Positions 33,767 through 44,317 of a stretch of DNA of 64,000 nucleotides are shown one piece after another (position 1 is the stretch's first letter; each line of letters opens with the position of its first letter). The DNA lies in NCBI RefSeq assembly GCF_014648175.1, contig NZ_BMQP01000019.1:85431-149430 (forward strand). The letters are read 5' to 3'. The notes below the pieces were generated by a model, which was not told the DNA's origin, ran no database searches, and worked only from the letters and a program-made list of their open reading frames with translations. Made by a program: the position numbers and the translations under genes. The stretch is from Planobispora rosea. Its GTDB lineage: Bacteria; Actinomycetota; Actinomycetes; Streptosporangiales; Streptosporangiaceae.

Positions 33767-36700
33767 GGGTGATCACCTCGTTGGCGATGCGGGCGAGCGT
33801 GTCGACGTAGGGGGGGTTGAACACGCCGCGATGGGTACAGCCGAGGCGTCTGACGGTGAGCCCGCCGCCCGCCAGCTCCCGCCAGCGGGCGAGGTAGACC
33901 GGGTACGGCTGGTGGCCGGTGACGCTGTGCCGGCCTCCGGCGCAGTCGTCGCTGGCCACCAGGACGACGGGCACGGGCAGGGGGGCGAACCGGTAGGCGG
34001 CGGTCGCCCGGTCGAGCGCCCGCCACAGGCTGAGCTCGGCGCCGAGCGCCGCGAAGTCGTCCCGGGAGGCCGTGACGCCGAGGTCGGACAGCAGCCGCCG
34101 GGCGCGGTGGCCGGTCATCGCGCGCGCCAGCCGGTTCCCTCCCGGCTCGCGCAGCAGTGCTTCGAGCAGGTCGAAGGTCTCCTCACCGACGTCGCTGCCG
34201 GGGATGTCGGACATCGGGTCGGCCAGTGTGAGCCGGGCGGGCGGGCGGCCGAGCGCGGTCAGCCGGGCGGCCATCTCCCACGCGATCACGCTGCCCGACG
34301 ACCAGGCGAACAGGTGGTGGCGCCGCGCCGGGGGCAGCTGAGCGACGTAGTGCCCGGCCAGCGTCCCGATGTCGTCCGCCGATTCCAGTCCCGGTACGGT
34401 GAACGCCGCCACCGGCGTCTCCATCCGTTCGGCCAGCGGGAGGTACCAGTGTGAGCTGCCCCCGGCCGGATGGACGGTGATCAGCGGCTCACGGGTGCCG
34501 CCGCGCAGCCAGAACAGTGACGCCTGATCGGTGCCCGCGGTGTCGATGCGGTGGCCGATCGCGCGTACGGTGCGGAGTTCGAGGATGTCGGCGGCGCGCA
34601 GCGGGAGGCCGCGTTCGGCGGCCAGGCCCACCACGCGGAGCATGAGCAGCGAGTGGCCGCCCAGGTCGAAGAAGTCGTCCTCGGCGTCGATCTCCTCCCG
34701 GCCGAACGCCGAACGCCAGATCTCGGCGATGCCGATCTCGGTCGGGGTGGCGGGCGGGCTGGGCTCGCGGGTGCGGGCGGGCGGCTCCGGCGGCGGCAGC
34801 GCGGCCCGGTCGAGTTTGCCTCCCGCGGTCACCGGCACGACGGCGATCTCCACGATCCGCCACGGCACCAGCGGCGCGGGCAGCCGTTCACGCAGCCACG
34901 CGAGCAGGTCGTCCTCGGCGAACGGCTGTCCTGCCGGTACGGCGTACGCCACCAGGCGGCCGTCCGAGGGGATCACCACGGCGTCGAGGACGGTCGGGTG
35001 GGCGGCCAGGACGGCGGCGGTCTCGCCGGGCTCCACGCGGTGGCCACGGATCTTGACCTGGTCGTCGACCCGGCCCAGGAGGTCGAGGTCGCCGGAGTCC
35101 AGGACGCGGCCGAGATCGCCGGAGCGGTACATGCGCGAGCCGGGCGGCCCGTAGGGGTCGGGGACGAACCGCTCGGCGGTGAGCGCGGGGCGGCCGCGGT
35201 AGCCGCGGGCCACGCCGGTGCCGGCGATCATGACCTCGCCGGGCACGCCGGCCGGCCTCGGTTCGAACCACCGGTCCAGGACGCGGACCTCGGCTCCGGG
35301 CATCGCCCGGCCGACCGGCACCCGCTCCCCCGGCGGGTCGCGCTGCGGGTCCACCGGGTGGACCGTGCAGGCGACGGTGGCCTCCGTGGGGCCGTACTCG
35401 TTGACGACCGTCGTGCCCGGGGCGACGGCCAGCCAGCGGCGGGCCAGCGCGGTCGTCAGGGTCTCGCCGCCGACGATCCAGGTTCCCGCCACGTCCCTGG
35501 CGGGCGGCGCGGCGTCCCGCGGCCAGGTGCGGGAGAGCACGTCCAGGTGGGACGGGGTCAGCTTGACGAAGCCGTACGGGCCGCCGTCCCCGATCAGCCG
35601 GCCGAGGTCGGCCGGGTCGGCGTGCTCGGGCAGCAGGTGGACGCGGCCACCGGTCATCAGCGGTGCGAACAGCGCGGTGACCGCGAGATCGTAGGCGGAC
35701 GAGGCGAGCAGCGGCGAGCTGCCGCGCCCTGCGGCGTGCCGGAGATATCCGGACAGATTGCGGTGGGTGACCTCCACCCCCTTGGGGCGGCCGGTCGATC
35801 CCGAGGTGAAGACGACGTAGGCGAGGGTGTCGGGGTCGATCGAAGCGGGCCGGACGGCGGGCGCGTCCGTCCAGTCGGCCGGGGTGATCACGGTGACGTC
35901 CGGCGGCGCCGCACCGGGGATCTCGGGGAGGACGGGGGCGTCGGTGACGAGGATCGTGGCGCGGGCGTCGGCCAGCAGGCCGGTGATCCGGCGATCCGGC
36001 CAGGAGGGATCCAGCGGGAGGTAGGCGGCGCCGCTGTACCAGACGCCGAGCAACGTGATGATCAGCTCCGGCCCCCGGGCCAGCCGTACCCCGACGACCC
36101 GCTCCGGCCCGGCCCCCGCCTCGGCCAGCCGCCCGGCCGCCTGCCGCGCCAGCCGGTCGAGCCCTCCGAGGGTGAGGGGTGGACCGGCGCCGGTCACGGC
36201 CGCGGCGCCCGGCGCCTCCCCGGCCCGGGTCGCGATCGTCTCGGGCACCGGGAGCCGCTCCGGCGTCTCGGGTGCCGGGAGCCGCTGCGGTGAGGCGCCG
36301 CCGATGGGCAGGGCGAGGGCGTCGCCGATGGGCAGGGCGAGGGCGTCGCCGGCGGGGTCGGCGGCCATGGAGGCGATGACCAGGCGGTACATCTCGGCCA
36401 GGCGGGCGGCGGAGCGCCGGCTGACGACGCGGCGGTGGGTGGTCAGGGTGAGGGTGCCGCCGAGGGTGACGACCGTCAGCGGGAACTCGTTGTCCCCCTC
36501 GCCGATGCTCTCCATGAGGTCCACGACCTCGGTGTCCACGACGTGGAAGTCGAGGTAGTTGAAGAACGCGGGCAGCAGGTCCGCCCCGCCGCCCCAGCGC
36601 CGGCGCATCTCGGGCAGCGGGAAGCGCCGGTGCGGCCACAGCGCGACCTCGGTGGCGAAGACCTCCCGGACCAGGTCGCGCCAGGTGCTCGCACGCAGCT

Positions 36701-39700
36701 CGAACGGGAACGGCACCATGTTCAGGAACATCCCGGTCACCCGGTCGGCCCCGGCGGCCTCCGGGCGGGCGTCGCACAGCAGCCCGGTGTGGAAGGCCAC
36801 GTCCCCGGTGAAGGCGCTGAGCACCTTCAGGTGCGCCGCCAGCAGCACGCTCTTGAGCGGCACCCCGGCGGCCGAGGCCAGCCGGAGCAGCCCTTCGTAC
36901 GCGCCGAGGAGGTCGACGTGGATCCTGTCGATCTCGCCGGTCGCGGCGGGGTCGCCCCAGTCGTCCGGTACGGCCCAGCGCTCGTAGCGGCCGAGTACGT
37001 CCGCCCAGTACGCCTGGTCCTGCGGCGAGTCGAGCGCGGCCAGCTCGGCGGCCACGAAGTCGGCGTGCCGTACGGCGGCGGGGGCGGGGGCGGCGGGCCG
37101 GAGTCCGCGGGCGACGGCGCGGTAGTCGTCGACCAGCTCCATCAGGAGCCGGTGGTGGCTCCAGCCTTCGACGATGACGTGGTGGAGGGTCGTCCACAGC
37201 CGCCAGCGGTCGTCCGCCTCGATCTGGACGTGCAGGCGCATCAGCGGAGGCTCGGACAGGTCGAGGAACCGGTCGCGTTCGGCGGCCACCCGGCGGCCGA
37301 CCGCCGCCGCGATCTCCTCCGGGGTGCGTCCCCGGAGGTCCTCGACCTCGATCGGGAGCTCGGCGTCGTGCCGGACGATCTGGATCGGGACCGAGTAGGA
37401 GGCCAGGTCGACGTAGGTGCGCAGGTTCTCGTGCCGCCGGACGGCCGCCGCGGCGGCCGCGCGCAGGGCGTCCTCGTCGAAGGGGCGGTCGTCCCGGACG
37501 ACGAACGCGAAGACGTCGTGGTAGTAGCCCCGTTCCGGATGCAGGAGCGTCTGGTAGACCATTCCCGCCTGGATCTGCGACAGCGGGTAGGCGTCGGCCG
37601 TACCGGCCGGGAGCCTGGCCACGTCGTCGGCGGGCAGCAGCGCGAACGGCGCGACCGGCGGTGCCTGCTCGGCGGCCGGGCGCTCGTCGGCGAGCGCCGC
37701 CAGCCGGGCCGGCGTCCGGCGTTCGAACAGGTCCCGCACGCTCACGTCGAACCCGGCCGCCCGCAGGTCCCCCACGAGCGCGACCGCGCGCAACGAGTCT
37801 CCCCCCATCTCGAAGAAGTCCTCGTCGACGCCGACGCCCGCGCCGGATCCGGCACGTCCCAGGGCCCGGGACCAGCACTCGATCATCAGCGCCTCGGTCC
37901 GCGTCCGGGGGGCGCCCGCAGGCCCGGCCGGCGCCTCCACGGGGTCCGCGTCGGGCAGGGCCCGCCGGTCCGTCTTGCCGTTCGGCGTGAGGGGCAGCCC
38001 GTCCACCCGGACGCAGACGCCGGGAACCATGTACGCGGGCAGAGCCCTGGCGCAGTGCGCCCGCAGCCCGGCGGCGTCGAGCGCGGTGCCGGTGCCGTCC
38101 GTGGTCACGTACGCCACCAGGCGGCCGTCGCGGACGGTGACCGCCGCTTCGCGGACGGCGGGGTGGCGGGTCAGGACGGATTCGACCTCGCCGGGCTCGA
38201 TGCGGTGGCCGCGCAGGGTGATCTGGTCGTCGAGCCGGCCGAGGAACTCCAGGGTGCCGTCGGCGCGGGATCTGGCCCGGTCGCCGGAGCGGTATGCGCG
38301 TGAGCCGGGCGGGCCGTACGGGTCGGGGACGAACCGCTCGGCGGTCAGGGCGGGACGGCCGAGATAACCGCGGGCGACGCCCCCGCCGCCGATGCGGATC
38401 TCCCCCGCGACGCCGGGCGGGGCCGGGTCGCCGTAGCAGTCGAAGACGACCGCGCTGAGGTCGTCCAGGGGGCGGCCGATGCGGCTGCCCTCCCCGTCCT
38501 CGACCGCTTCGACGCGGTGGGCCGTGGCGTGGACGGTGGTCTCGGTGATGCCGTACATGTTGACCAGTTCGGGGCCGTCCGGGCCGAACCGGTCGAACCA
38601 CGGCGCGAGCGAGGCGGTGGCGAGGCGTTCGCCGCCGAAGACGACGAGGCGGAGCGCGAGCCCGGCCAGTCCGGGGTCGCCCCGCCCCGCGGCGGCCACC
38701 AGCCCGGAGAAGGCGGACGGCGTCTGGTTGAGCACGGTGACGCGTTCGGCGCACAGCAGGTCGAGGAACTCGTCCGGCGACCGCGAGACGTCGTGGGGGA
38801 CGATGACGACCCGGCCGCCGGTCGCCAGCGCGCCCCAGATCTCCCACACCGAGAAGTCGAACGCGGCCGAGTGGAAGCACGTCCACACGTCATCCGCGCC
38901 GAACCGGAAGCCCTGCTCGGTCGCCGCGAGCAGCCGGGCCAGGTTCCGGTGCGTGACCGCGACCCCCTTCGGCCGCCCGGTCGATCCCGACGTGTAGATC
39001 ACGTAGGCGAGCCCGTCCGGGCCGGTGTCCCGGGGCGGCGGCCCGGTCCGGCCCGTCGCCCGCCCTCCCGCCTCTTCCTCCCGCTCGCCGGTCAGCAGCA
39101 GCCGTACGCCGCCGGGCTCGCCGGCCGGGTCCGCGGCCACCTCCTCGAACCGTCCGGCCAGGCCGGCGTCCGTGATGAGGACGGCCGCGCCGGAGTCCGA
39201 GAGGATGTCGTGGAGGCGGGCGTCCGGGTGGGCCGGGTCGAGGGGGACGTAGGCGCCGCCCGCCTTCCAGACGGCCAGGTGCGCGGGCACGAGGCCGGGG
39301 CCGCGCGGCAGGCAGACGGCCACCCGCTGCTCCGGTCCCACCCCGGCCTCCCGCAGCCGCCACGCGAGCCGGTCGGCCTCCCGGTCGAGATCGGCGTATG
39401 TCAGCGTGACCCGGCCGCCGCCCGCCCCGGGCCCGGTCCCCGGTCCCGCGGGGGCTGCGTCGGTCCACGCGGTCAGGGCGACGTCGGCGGGGTGTGACCG
39501 GGCCCGGCGCTCCACCCGGTCGACGACCGGCTCCGCCCCCGCCCGAGCCTGCGGGGGGGCCGTCACCGGATCGTCCGGGCCGGTGAGGGCGAACGCCGAG
39601 ATCGGGCGGGCGGGGCCGGCGGCCACCGCGTCCAGGACGCGGCGCAGGTGGACGACGAGACGTTCGGCCGTCTCGCGGTCGAACAGCGCGGTGGCGTAGT

Positions 39701-41045
39701 CGAGCACGCCGGACAGGCCGCCGGCCGCGGTCTCCTCGAAGTGCAGGTTGAGGTCGAACTTGGCGACCGCGCTGCGCGTCGTCAGCGTCTCGGCGGTCAG
39801 CACGCCGTAGTCGCCCTCGCCGGACTCCTCGTTGTGCAGGCCGAACATCACCTGGAAGAGCGGGTTGCGCGACATGTCGCGGTCGGGTTCGAGATCGTCG
39901 ACGAGCCGTTCGAACGGCAGCTCCTGGTGGTCGAGCGCGTCGAGCACGGCCGTCCTGGTCTGGCCGAGCAGCGCGGCGAACGACGGGTCGCCGCGCCACG
40001 TCCCCCGGATGACCAGCGTGTTCACCGTGAACCCGATCATCCTTTCCAGCTCGGGCAGCGTGCGGCCGGCGACCGGGGTGCCGATCGCGATGTCCCGCTG
40101 GCCGGTGTAGCGCGACAGCAGCACCTGGAACGCGGTGAGCAGCACCATGAACAGGGTCGCCTGGTGGTCGCGGCCGGCCTGGCGCAGCCGTTCGGTGAGG
40201 CCGGGCGGCACGGTGAACTCCACCTTCGCGCCGGCCCAGTCCCGCACGGCGGGCCGCGGCCGGTCGGTGGGCAGGTCGAGGGCGGGCAGCCCGGCCAGCC
40301 GGGTGTGCCAGTAGGCCAGCTCGCGGTCGAGCAGCGGCCCGCCCGCGAGGCGTTCACGCTGCCAGACGGCGTAGTCGCCGTACTGGACGGGCAGCGGCGG
40401 CAGGGCGGCGGCCGGGTCGGGCTCGCCGAGGGCGTACCCCAGGTAGAGGGCGGGCCACTCCGCGTCGATGACACCGAGCGACCAGCCGTCGAAGGCGATG
40501 TGGTGGTAGACGGTGATCATGACGTGGTCGCCGGGGCCGAGGGTGCCGAGCCAGACGCGCACCGGCCACTCCCGGTCGAGTGCGAACGGCGTGCCGGCCT
40601 CGCGCTCGAAGACCTCCAGCGCCGCCGCGAGCCGCTCGTCCTCGGGCAGTCCGGTCAGGTCGGCCTCCCGTACGGCCAGGGGCGCCGCCTCGTCGACGAC
40701 CTGCGCGGGGGTGCCGTCCACCACGACGTAGCGGGTCCGCAGGATCTCGTGCCGGGCCACCGTGGCGTCCCAGGCGCGCCGGACGGCGGCGGTGTCCAGG
40801 GCGCCGCGCAGCCGCATGGCCATCGGCACCAGGTACTCGGGGCTGTCCGGGTCGAGCTGGTGCAGCAGCCACAGCCGCAGCTGCCCGAAGGACAGCGGCA
40901 GCGGGCCCGACCGGTCGGCGGCGGGGATCCCCCGCCGTCGCCGCCTGGCGCCGGCGAGCCGCCGCCTGATCAGGTCCTCCCGCAACGCGGCGGTGTCCCG
41001 CGCGGGCCTCTCCGCGGCGGCGGGTCCGGGATCGGGGATGCTCAT
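33753..41045 (-). CDS. NRPS-5: C-A(Thr)-PCP-C*-A(Asn)-PCP-TE (terminal)
   Basis: 2430 residues; ATGA overlap with NRPS-4. Domain order with rough positions: C 45-480 (HHIAFDG), A 505-1040, PCP 1050-1115 (FFEMGGDSL), C* 1130-1560 (HHVIVEGWS), A 1590-2070, PCP 2080-2150 (FFDLGGHSL), TE 2160-2430. The first A domain (FDFSVWE, LNQTPSAF, VVFGGE, NMYGITETTVH) gives code DFWNVGMVHK, Thr. The second (YDLAVTALF, VKLTPSHL, WIVGGE, NEYGPTEATVA) gives DLTKIGEVAK, close to Asn. C* is a divergent subtype discussed in the findings. The TE has Ser in AWSSGS near residue 2250 and a late His (CTHRGVF), and should release the finished chain. The C*-A linker carries short tandem repeats. Confidence 0.95.
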   Translation of the reverse strand: MSIPDPGPAAAERPARDTAALREDLIRRRLAGARRRRRGIPAADRSGPLPLSFGQLRLWLLHQLDPDSPEYLVPMAMRLRGALDTAAVRRAWDATVARHEILRTRYVVVDGTPAQVVDEAAPLAVREADLTGLPEDERLAAALEVFEREAGTPFALDREWPVRVWLGTLGPGDHVMITVYHHIAFDGWSLGVIDAEWPALYLGYALGEPDPAAALPPLPVQYGDYAVWQRERLAGGPLLDRELAYWHTRLAGLPALDLPTDRPRPAVRDWAGAKVEFTVPPGLTERLRQAGRDHQATLFMVLLTAFQVLLSRYTGQRDIAIGTPVAGRTLPELERMIGFTVNTLVIRGTWRGDPSFAALLGQTRTAVLDALDHQELPFERLVDDLEPDRDMSRNPLFQVMFGLHNEESGEGDYGVLTAETLTTRSAVAKFDLNLHFEETAAGGLSGVLDYATALFDRETAERLVVHLRRVLDAVAAGPARPISAFALTGPDDPVTAPPQARAGAEPVVDRVERRARSHPADVALTAWTDAAPAGPGTGPGAGGGRVTLTYADLDREADRLAWRLREAGVGPEQRVAVCLPRGPGLVPAHLAVWKAGGAYVPLDPAHPDARLHDILSDSGAAVLITDAGLAGRFEEVAADPAGEPGGVRLLLTGEREEEAGGRATGRTGPPPRDTGPDGLAYVIYTSGSTGRPKGVAVTHRNLARLLAATEQGFRFGADDVWTCFHSAAFDFSVWEIWGALATGGRVVIVPHDVSRSPDEFLDLLCAERVTVLNQTPSAFSGLVAAAGRGDPGLAGLALRLVVFGGERLATASLAPWFDRFGPDGPELVNMYGITETTVHATAHRVEAVEDGEGSRIGRPLDDLSAVVFDCYGDPAPPGVAGEIRIGGGGVARGYLGRPALTAERFVPDPYGPPGSRAYRSGDRARSRADGTLEFLGRLDDQITLRGHRIEPGEVESVLTRHPAVREAAVTVRDGRLVAYVTTDGTGTALDAAGLRAHCARALPAYMVPGVCVRVDGLPLTPNGKTDRRALPDADPVEAPAGPAGAPRTRTEALMIECWSRALGRAGSGAGVGVDEDFFEMGGDSLRAVALVGDLRAAGFDVSVRDLFERRTPARLAALADERPAAEQAPPVAPFALLPADDVARLPAGTADAYPLSQIQAGMVYQTLLHPERGYYHDVFAFVVRDDRPFDEDALRAAAAAAVRRHENLRTYVDLASYSVPIQIVRHDAELPIEVEDLRGRTPEEIAAAVGRRVAAERDRFLDLSEPPLMRLHVQIEADDRWRLWTTLHHVIVEGWSHHRLLMELVDDYRAVARGLRPAAPAPAAVRHADFVAAELAALDSPQDQAYWADVLGRYERWAVPDDWGDPAATGEIDRIHVDLLGAYEGLLRLASAAGVPLKSVLLAAHLKVLSAFTGDVAFHTGLLCDARPEAAGADRVTGMFLNMVPFPFELRASTWRDLVREVFATEVALWPHRRFPLPEMRRRWGGGADLLPAFFNYLDFHVVDTEVVDLMESIGEGDNEFPLTVVTLGGTLTLTTHRRVVSRRSAARLAEMYRLVIASMAADPAGDALALPIGDALALPIGGASPQRLPAPETPERLPVPETIATRAGEAPGAAAVTGAGPPLTLGGLDRLARQAAGRLAEAGAGPERVVGVRLARGPELIITLLGVWYSGAAYLPLDPSWPDRRITGLLADARATILVTDAPVLPEIPGAAPPDVTVITPADWTDAPAVRPASIDPDTLAYVVFTSGSTGRPKGVEVTHRNLSGYLRHAAGRGSSPLLASSAYDLAVTALFAPLMTGGRVHLLPEHADPADLGRLIGDGGPYGFVKLTPSHLDVLSRTWPRDAAPPARDVAGTWIVGGETLTTALARRWLAVAPGTTVVNEYGPTEATVACTVHPVDPQRDPPGERVPVGRAMPGAEVRVLDRWFEPRPAGVPGEVMIAGTGVARGYRGRPALTAERFVPDPYGPPGSRMYRSGDLGRVLDSGDLDLLGRVDDQVKIRGHRVEPGETAAVLAAHPTVLDAVVIPSDGRLVAYAVPAGQPFAEDDLLAWLRERLPAPLVPWRIVEIAVVPVTAGGKLDRAALPPPEPPARTREPSPPATPTEIGIAEIWRSAFGREEIDAEDDFFDLGGHSLLMLRVVGLAAERGLPLRAADILELRTVRAIGHRIDTAGTDQASLFWLRGGTREPLITVHPAGGSSHWYLPLAERMETPVAAFTVPGLESADDIGTLAGHYVAQLPPARRHHLFAWSSGSVIAWEMAARLTALGRPPARLTLADPMSDIPGSDVGEETFDLLEALLREPGGNRLARAMTGHRARRLLSDLGVTASRDDFAALGAELSLWRALDRATAAYRFAPLPVPVVLVASDDCAGGRHSVTGHQPYPVYLARWRELAGGGLTVRRLGCTHRGVFNPPYVDTLARIANEVITHDVH
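36238..36348 (-). repeat. Tandem duplications in the NRPS-5 linker
   Basis: A 27-bp near-repeat (36238-36264 and 36265-36291, encoding RLPAPET- and RLPVPET-type units) is followed by an exact 24-bp tandem duplication (36301-36324 and 36325-36348, encoding GDALALPI twice). Both are in frame and lie in the linker between the C* domain and the last A domain. They look like recent slippage events. Confidence 0.85.
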
Positions 41046-44000
41046 GCCCGATCCTCACCGTAGGCGAGCAGCTCGGCGTGGGTCATCTGCTGGATCTCGG
41101 CGCGCACGGCGGCCTCGACCGCGGCGGCGAGGGCGGCGACCGTCGGTCCGGCGAAGAACGTGCGGAAGGGGACGTCGACGTCGAAGCTGTCGCGGATGCC
41201 GCCGATCATCCGGATGGCGCTGACCGAGTCGCCTCCCGCAACGAAGAAGTCGTCGTGTACGCCGGGCGGGTCTCCGCCCAGGACCTCGGTCCACAGTTCG
41301 GCGACGATCTCCTCGGTCTCCGTTTCCGGGGCCCGGTACTCGGCGGCCCGGACGGGATCGGGGCCGGGCAGCGCGGCCGTGTCGAGCTTGCCGTGCGGAG
41401 TCAGCGGGAGGGCCTCCAGCGTGACGAACGCGGCGGGCACCATGTACTCGGGCAGTTTCCCCCTGCAGTGCGCGAGCAGTTCCTCGAAGGTCGCCTCCCC
41501 CACCGCGTACGCGACCAGCCGGACCCCGCCGGGCTGCTCGCGCGGCACGACGGCGGCGTCCCGGACCCGCGGGTGGTCGCGGAGCACGGCGGCGATCTCG
41601 CCCGGCTCGATGCGGTAGCCGCGGATCTTGACCTGGTCGTCGATCCGGCCGCGGAACTCCAGCACTCCGCCGCGGAGCACGGCGAGGTCGCCCGTCCGGT
41701 AGAGGCGTCCGCCGCCGGGCGCGGGCACGAAGCGTTCGGCGGTCAGCCCGGGGCTGCCCAGGTAGCCGCGGGCGAGGTACGGCCCGGCGATGCACAGTTC
41801 GCCCTCGATCCCCGGAGGGACCGGCTGCAGTTCCTCGTCCACGACGTGGGCGACGACCCCGGGGATCGGCGTCCCCACCGGGACGACGCCGTCGGCCGGA
41901 TCCGGGGGGTGGTCCACGGGGTGGCGCAGGCAGCCGACGGTCGCCTCGGTCGGACCGTACTCGTTCACGATCGGCGTGCTCGCGTCGAGCTCCCGCCACG
42001 ACCGCACGTGCGCGTACGGCAGCGCCTGGCCGCCCGCGACGAGCAGCCCGGCCAGCCGCGCGGCGTCGGCGGGACCGAGCTGGTGGCAGAGCAGCTCCAG
42101 ATGGGAGGGGGTGAGGTCGATGAAGGCGTGCGGCGCGGTGTCGGCGAGCGCCCGGCCGAGGGCGGCCAGGTCGAGGTCGTCGGGCAGCATCGTGACCCGC
42201 CTGCCGGTGACGAGCGGCGGATACAGCGCCGGCACCGAGATGTCGAAGGCGACCGACAGGAACAGCGGCACGCCGCCCTCGCCCCGCAGGTAGGCCGCCG
42301 CGTGCTCGGTGTACCCGGCGAGCGACCCGTGGCTGACCATGACCCCCTTGGGCCGTCCGGTCGAACCGGACGTGTAGATCACGTACGCGAGGGAGTCGGG
42401 GTCGAGCGGCTTCCGGCCACCGGTGACCGGATCCCCGGCGCCGGTCTCCGGCCCGGGGCCCGCCACCGGACCCGTTTCCGTACCCGTTTCCGCGCCCGCC
42501 TCCGTACCCGCCACGATGCCGGGCATCGAGACGACGTCCAGGCCGGGCGTGCCGGTGAGGTCGTCGGTGACCGGCTCGACCAGGACGACGGCCGCGCCCG
42601 CGTCGGCGAGCATCAGCTTCCGGCGCTCGACCGGGAAGGCCGGATCGAGCGGCACGTACGCGGCCCCCGCCTTCCAGCAGCCGAGCATGGCGGGCAGCAG
42701 GTGCTCGTGCCGGAGCAGGTTGACGCCGACGACGGTCTCCGGCCCGGCCCCGCGCCCGCGCAGCACGCGGGCGACCCGCTCGGCGCGGGCGTTCAGTTCG
42801 GCGTACGTGGTCGTGCCGCCGCTGAAGGCGACGGCGGTGGCGGCCGGTGTCGCGCGGACTCGGGCCTCGAAGCCGTCGAGCACGAGCGGCGCGTCCGGCG
42901 CGGGCCGTCCCTCGACCACACTGGCCTCGTCGAAGACGTCCGCCAGGGCGACCTTCGTCGCGGGGTCGGCCGCGACGAGTTCGAGCAGGCGGACGTAGCG
43001 GGCGGCCATCCCGGCGACGGTCGTGCGGTCGAGGATCTGGGTGGCGAACTCCAGGCGGCCGAGCAGCGTCCCGTCGGCCGCGTCCTCCACGTAACCGCTG
43101 AGGTCGAACTTGGCGACCGGCGAGTCCGGCACGACCTGGGTGGCGGCCAGCTCGTCCAGGCCGACCCGGAGCGAGTCGTCGGTCTGGGAGCCGAACATGA
43201 CGTCGAACAGGGGCATCCTGGACGGGTCGCGTTCGGGCTGCAGTTCCTCCACGAGCTGCTCGAACGGCAGGTCCTGGTTGTCGAGCGCGCCCAGCACCGC
43301 CGTCCTGGTCAGGCCGACGAGCGTGTGGAAGTCGGCGTCCGGCCGCCAGGCCGTACGGATGACGAGGGTGTTGACGAGGAAGCCGACCATCCGGTCGACT
43401 TCGGGCCGCGTGCGCCCGCACACGACCGTGCCGACGACCACGTCGCGGGTGCCGCAGTAACGGCCGATCAGCGCCTGGAAGGCGGCCAGCAGCACCATGT
43501 ACAGGGTGGCGTCGTGCTCCTCGGCGATCACCCGGAGGCGTCCGGCGACGTCGGCCCGGACCCGGAACGGGACCGTGCCGCCGGTGCCGCCGCGCATCGG
43601 CGGGCGCGGCCGGTCCAGCGGCAGCCGCAGCCGGGGCAGGCCGTCGAGCCGGTCCCGCCAGTAGCCGAGGATCTGCTCGCGCAGCTCGCCGGTGAGCCGC
43701 TCGCGCTGCCAGACGGCGTAGTCGGCGTACTGGACGGGCAGCTCGGGCAGGTCGGCGGGGACCCCGGCCGCGAGGGCGGTGTAGACGGTGCCGAACTCCT
43801 CCCCCAGGACACCGTTGGACCAGGCGTCGCAGGCGATGTGGTGCAGCACGACGACGAGCAGGTGGTCGCCCGCGGGGAGGCGGGCCAGCCGGACGCGCAC
43901 CGGCCACTCCCGGTCGAGCGCGAACGGCGCCCCGGACGCCTCCTCCGCCCACCGCAGGGCGGCGTCCTCGGTCAGCTCGCGGAACTCGAAGTCGATCGCG

Positions 44001-44317
44001 CCGGTGTCGTCGATGACCTGCATCGGCTCGTCGCCGACCATGACGTACCGGGTCCGGAGGGCCTCGTGCCGGTCGACGAGGGCCTGCCACGCGCCGCGCA
44101 CCAGCTCGGGGTCGAGTGACGGCGGCATCCGCATCACCGTGGGCACCAGGTACTCGCCGCCGTCGGGGTCGAGCCGCTCCAGCACCCACAGCCTGCGCTG
44201 CCCGAACGACAGCGGCAGCGGGCCGCCGCGCGGCACGCGCGGGATCGTCGTCCGGCGTCCCGAGCGGATGCCGGCGAGTCTGGCCTGGACCAGCTCCTCA
44301 CGGAGGATGTCTGTCAT
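41042..44317 (-). CDS. NRPS-4: single module C-A(unusual code)-PCP
   Basis: 1091 residues; ATGA overlaps at both ends. C about 30-460 with HHIACDAWS, where the usual DG is DA; A 480-985; PCP 1010-1080 with FFVAGGDSV. A-domain residues: FDISVPALY, FIDLTPSHL, LLVAGGQ, NEYGPTEATVG, giving DIPDVGEVGK. This belongs to the same A subfamily as the Asn domains here (DLTKVGEVGK), but Asp replaces Lys at position 278 and Pro replaces Thr at 239. Two acidic pocket residues suggest a basic side chain such as a diamino acid, His or an Arg analogue; that is inference. The GGDS carrier type often precedes epimerisation domains, yet none follows. The linker between A2 and A3 is a Glu/Thr/Gly/Pro repeat. Confidence 0.93.
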   Translation of the reverse strand: MTDILREELVQARLAGIRSGRRTTIPRVPRGGPLPLSFGQRRLWVLERLDPDGGEYLVPTVMRMPPSLDPELVRGAWQALVDRHEALRTRYVMVGDEPMQVIDDTGAIDFEFRELTEDAALRWAEEASGAPFALDREWPVRVRLARLPAGDHLLVVVLHHIACDAWSNGVLGEEFGTVYTALAAGVPADLPELPVQYADYAVWQRERLTGELREQILGYWRDRLDGLPRLRLPLDRPRPPMRGGTGGTVPFRVRADVAGRLRVIAEEHDATLYMVLLAAFQALIGRYCGTRDVVVGTVVCGRTRPEVDRMVGFLVNTLVIRTAWRPDADFHTLVGLTRTAVLGALDNQDLPFEQLVEELQPERDPSRMPLFDVMFGSQTDDSLRVGLDELAATQVVPDSPVAKFDLSGYVEDAADGTLLGRLEFATQILDRTTVAGMAARYVRLLELVAADPATKVALADVFDEASVVEGRPAPDAPLVLDGFEARVRATPAATAVAFSGGTTTYAELNARAERVARVLRGRGAGPETVVGVNLLRHEHLLPAMLGCWKAGAAYVPLDPAFPVERRKLMLADAGAAVVLVEPVTDDLTGTPGLDVVSMPGIVAGTEAGAETGTETGPVAGPGPETGAGDPVTGGRKPLDPDSLAYVIYTSGSTGRPKGVMVSHGSLAGYTEHAAAYLRGEGGVPLFLSVAFDISVPALYPPLVTGRRVTMLPDDLDLAALGRALADTAPHAFIDLTPSHLELLCHQLGPADAARLAGLLVAGGQALPYAHVRSWRELDASTPIVNEYGPTEATVGCLRHPVDHPPDPADGVVPVGTPIPGVVAHVVDEELQPVPPGIEGELCIAGPYLARGYLGSPGLTAERFVPAPGGGRLYRTGDLAVLRGGVLEFRGRIDDQVKIRGYRIEPGEIAAVLRDHPRVRDAAVVPREQPGGVRLVAYAVGEATFEELLAHCRGKLPEYMVPAAFVTLEALPLTPHGKLDTAALPGPDPVRAAEYRAPETETEEIVAELWTEVLGGDPPGVHDDFFVAGGDSVSAIRMIGGIRDSFDVDVPFRTFFAGPTVAALAAAVEAAVRAEIQQMTHAELLAYGEDRA

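Noticed and set aside
41042..41115. Epimerisation domain expected after the GGDS carrier of NRPS-4
   Set aside because: The protein ends within about 60 residues of the carrier, and NRPS-5 begins with an ordinary condensation domain.
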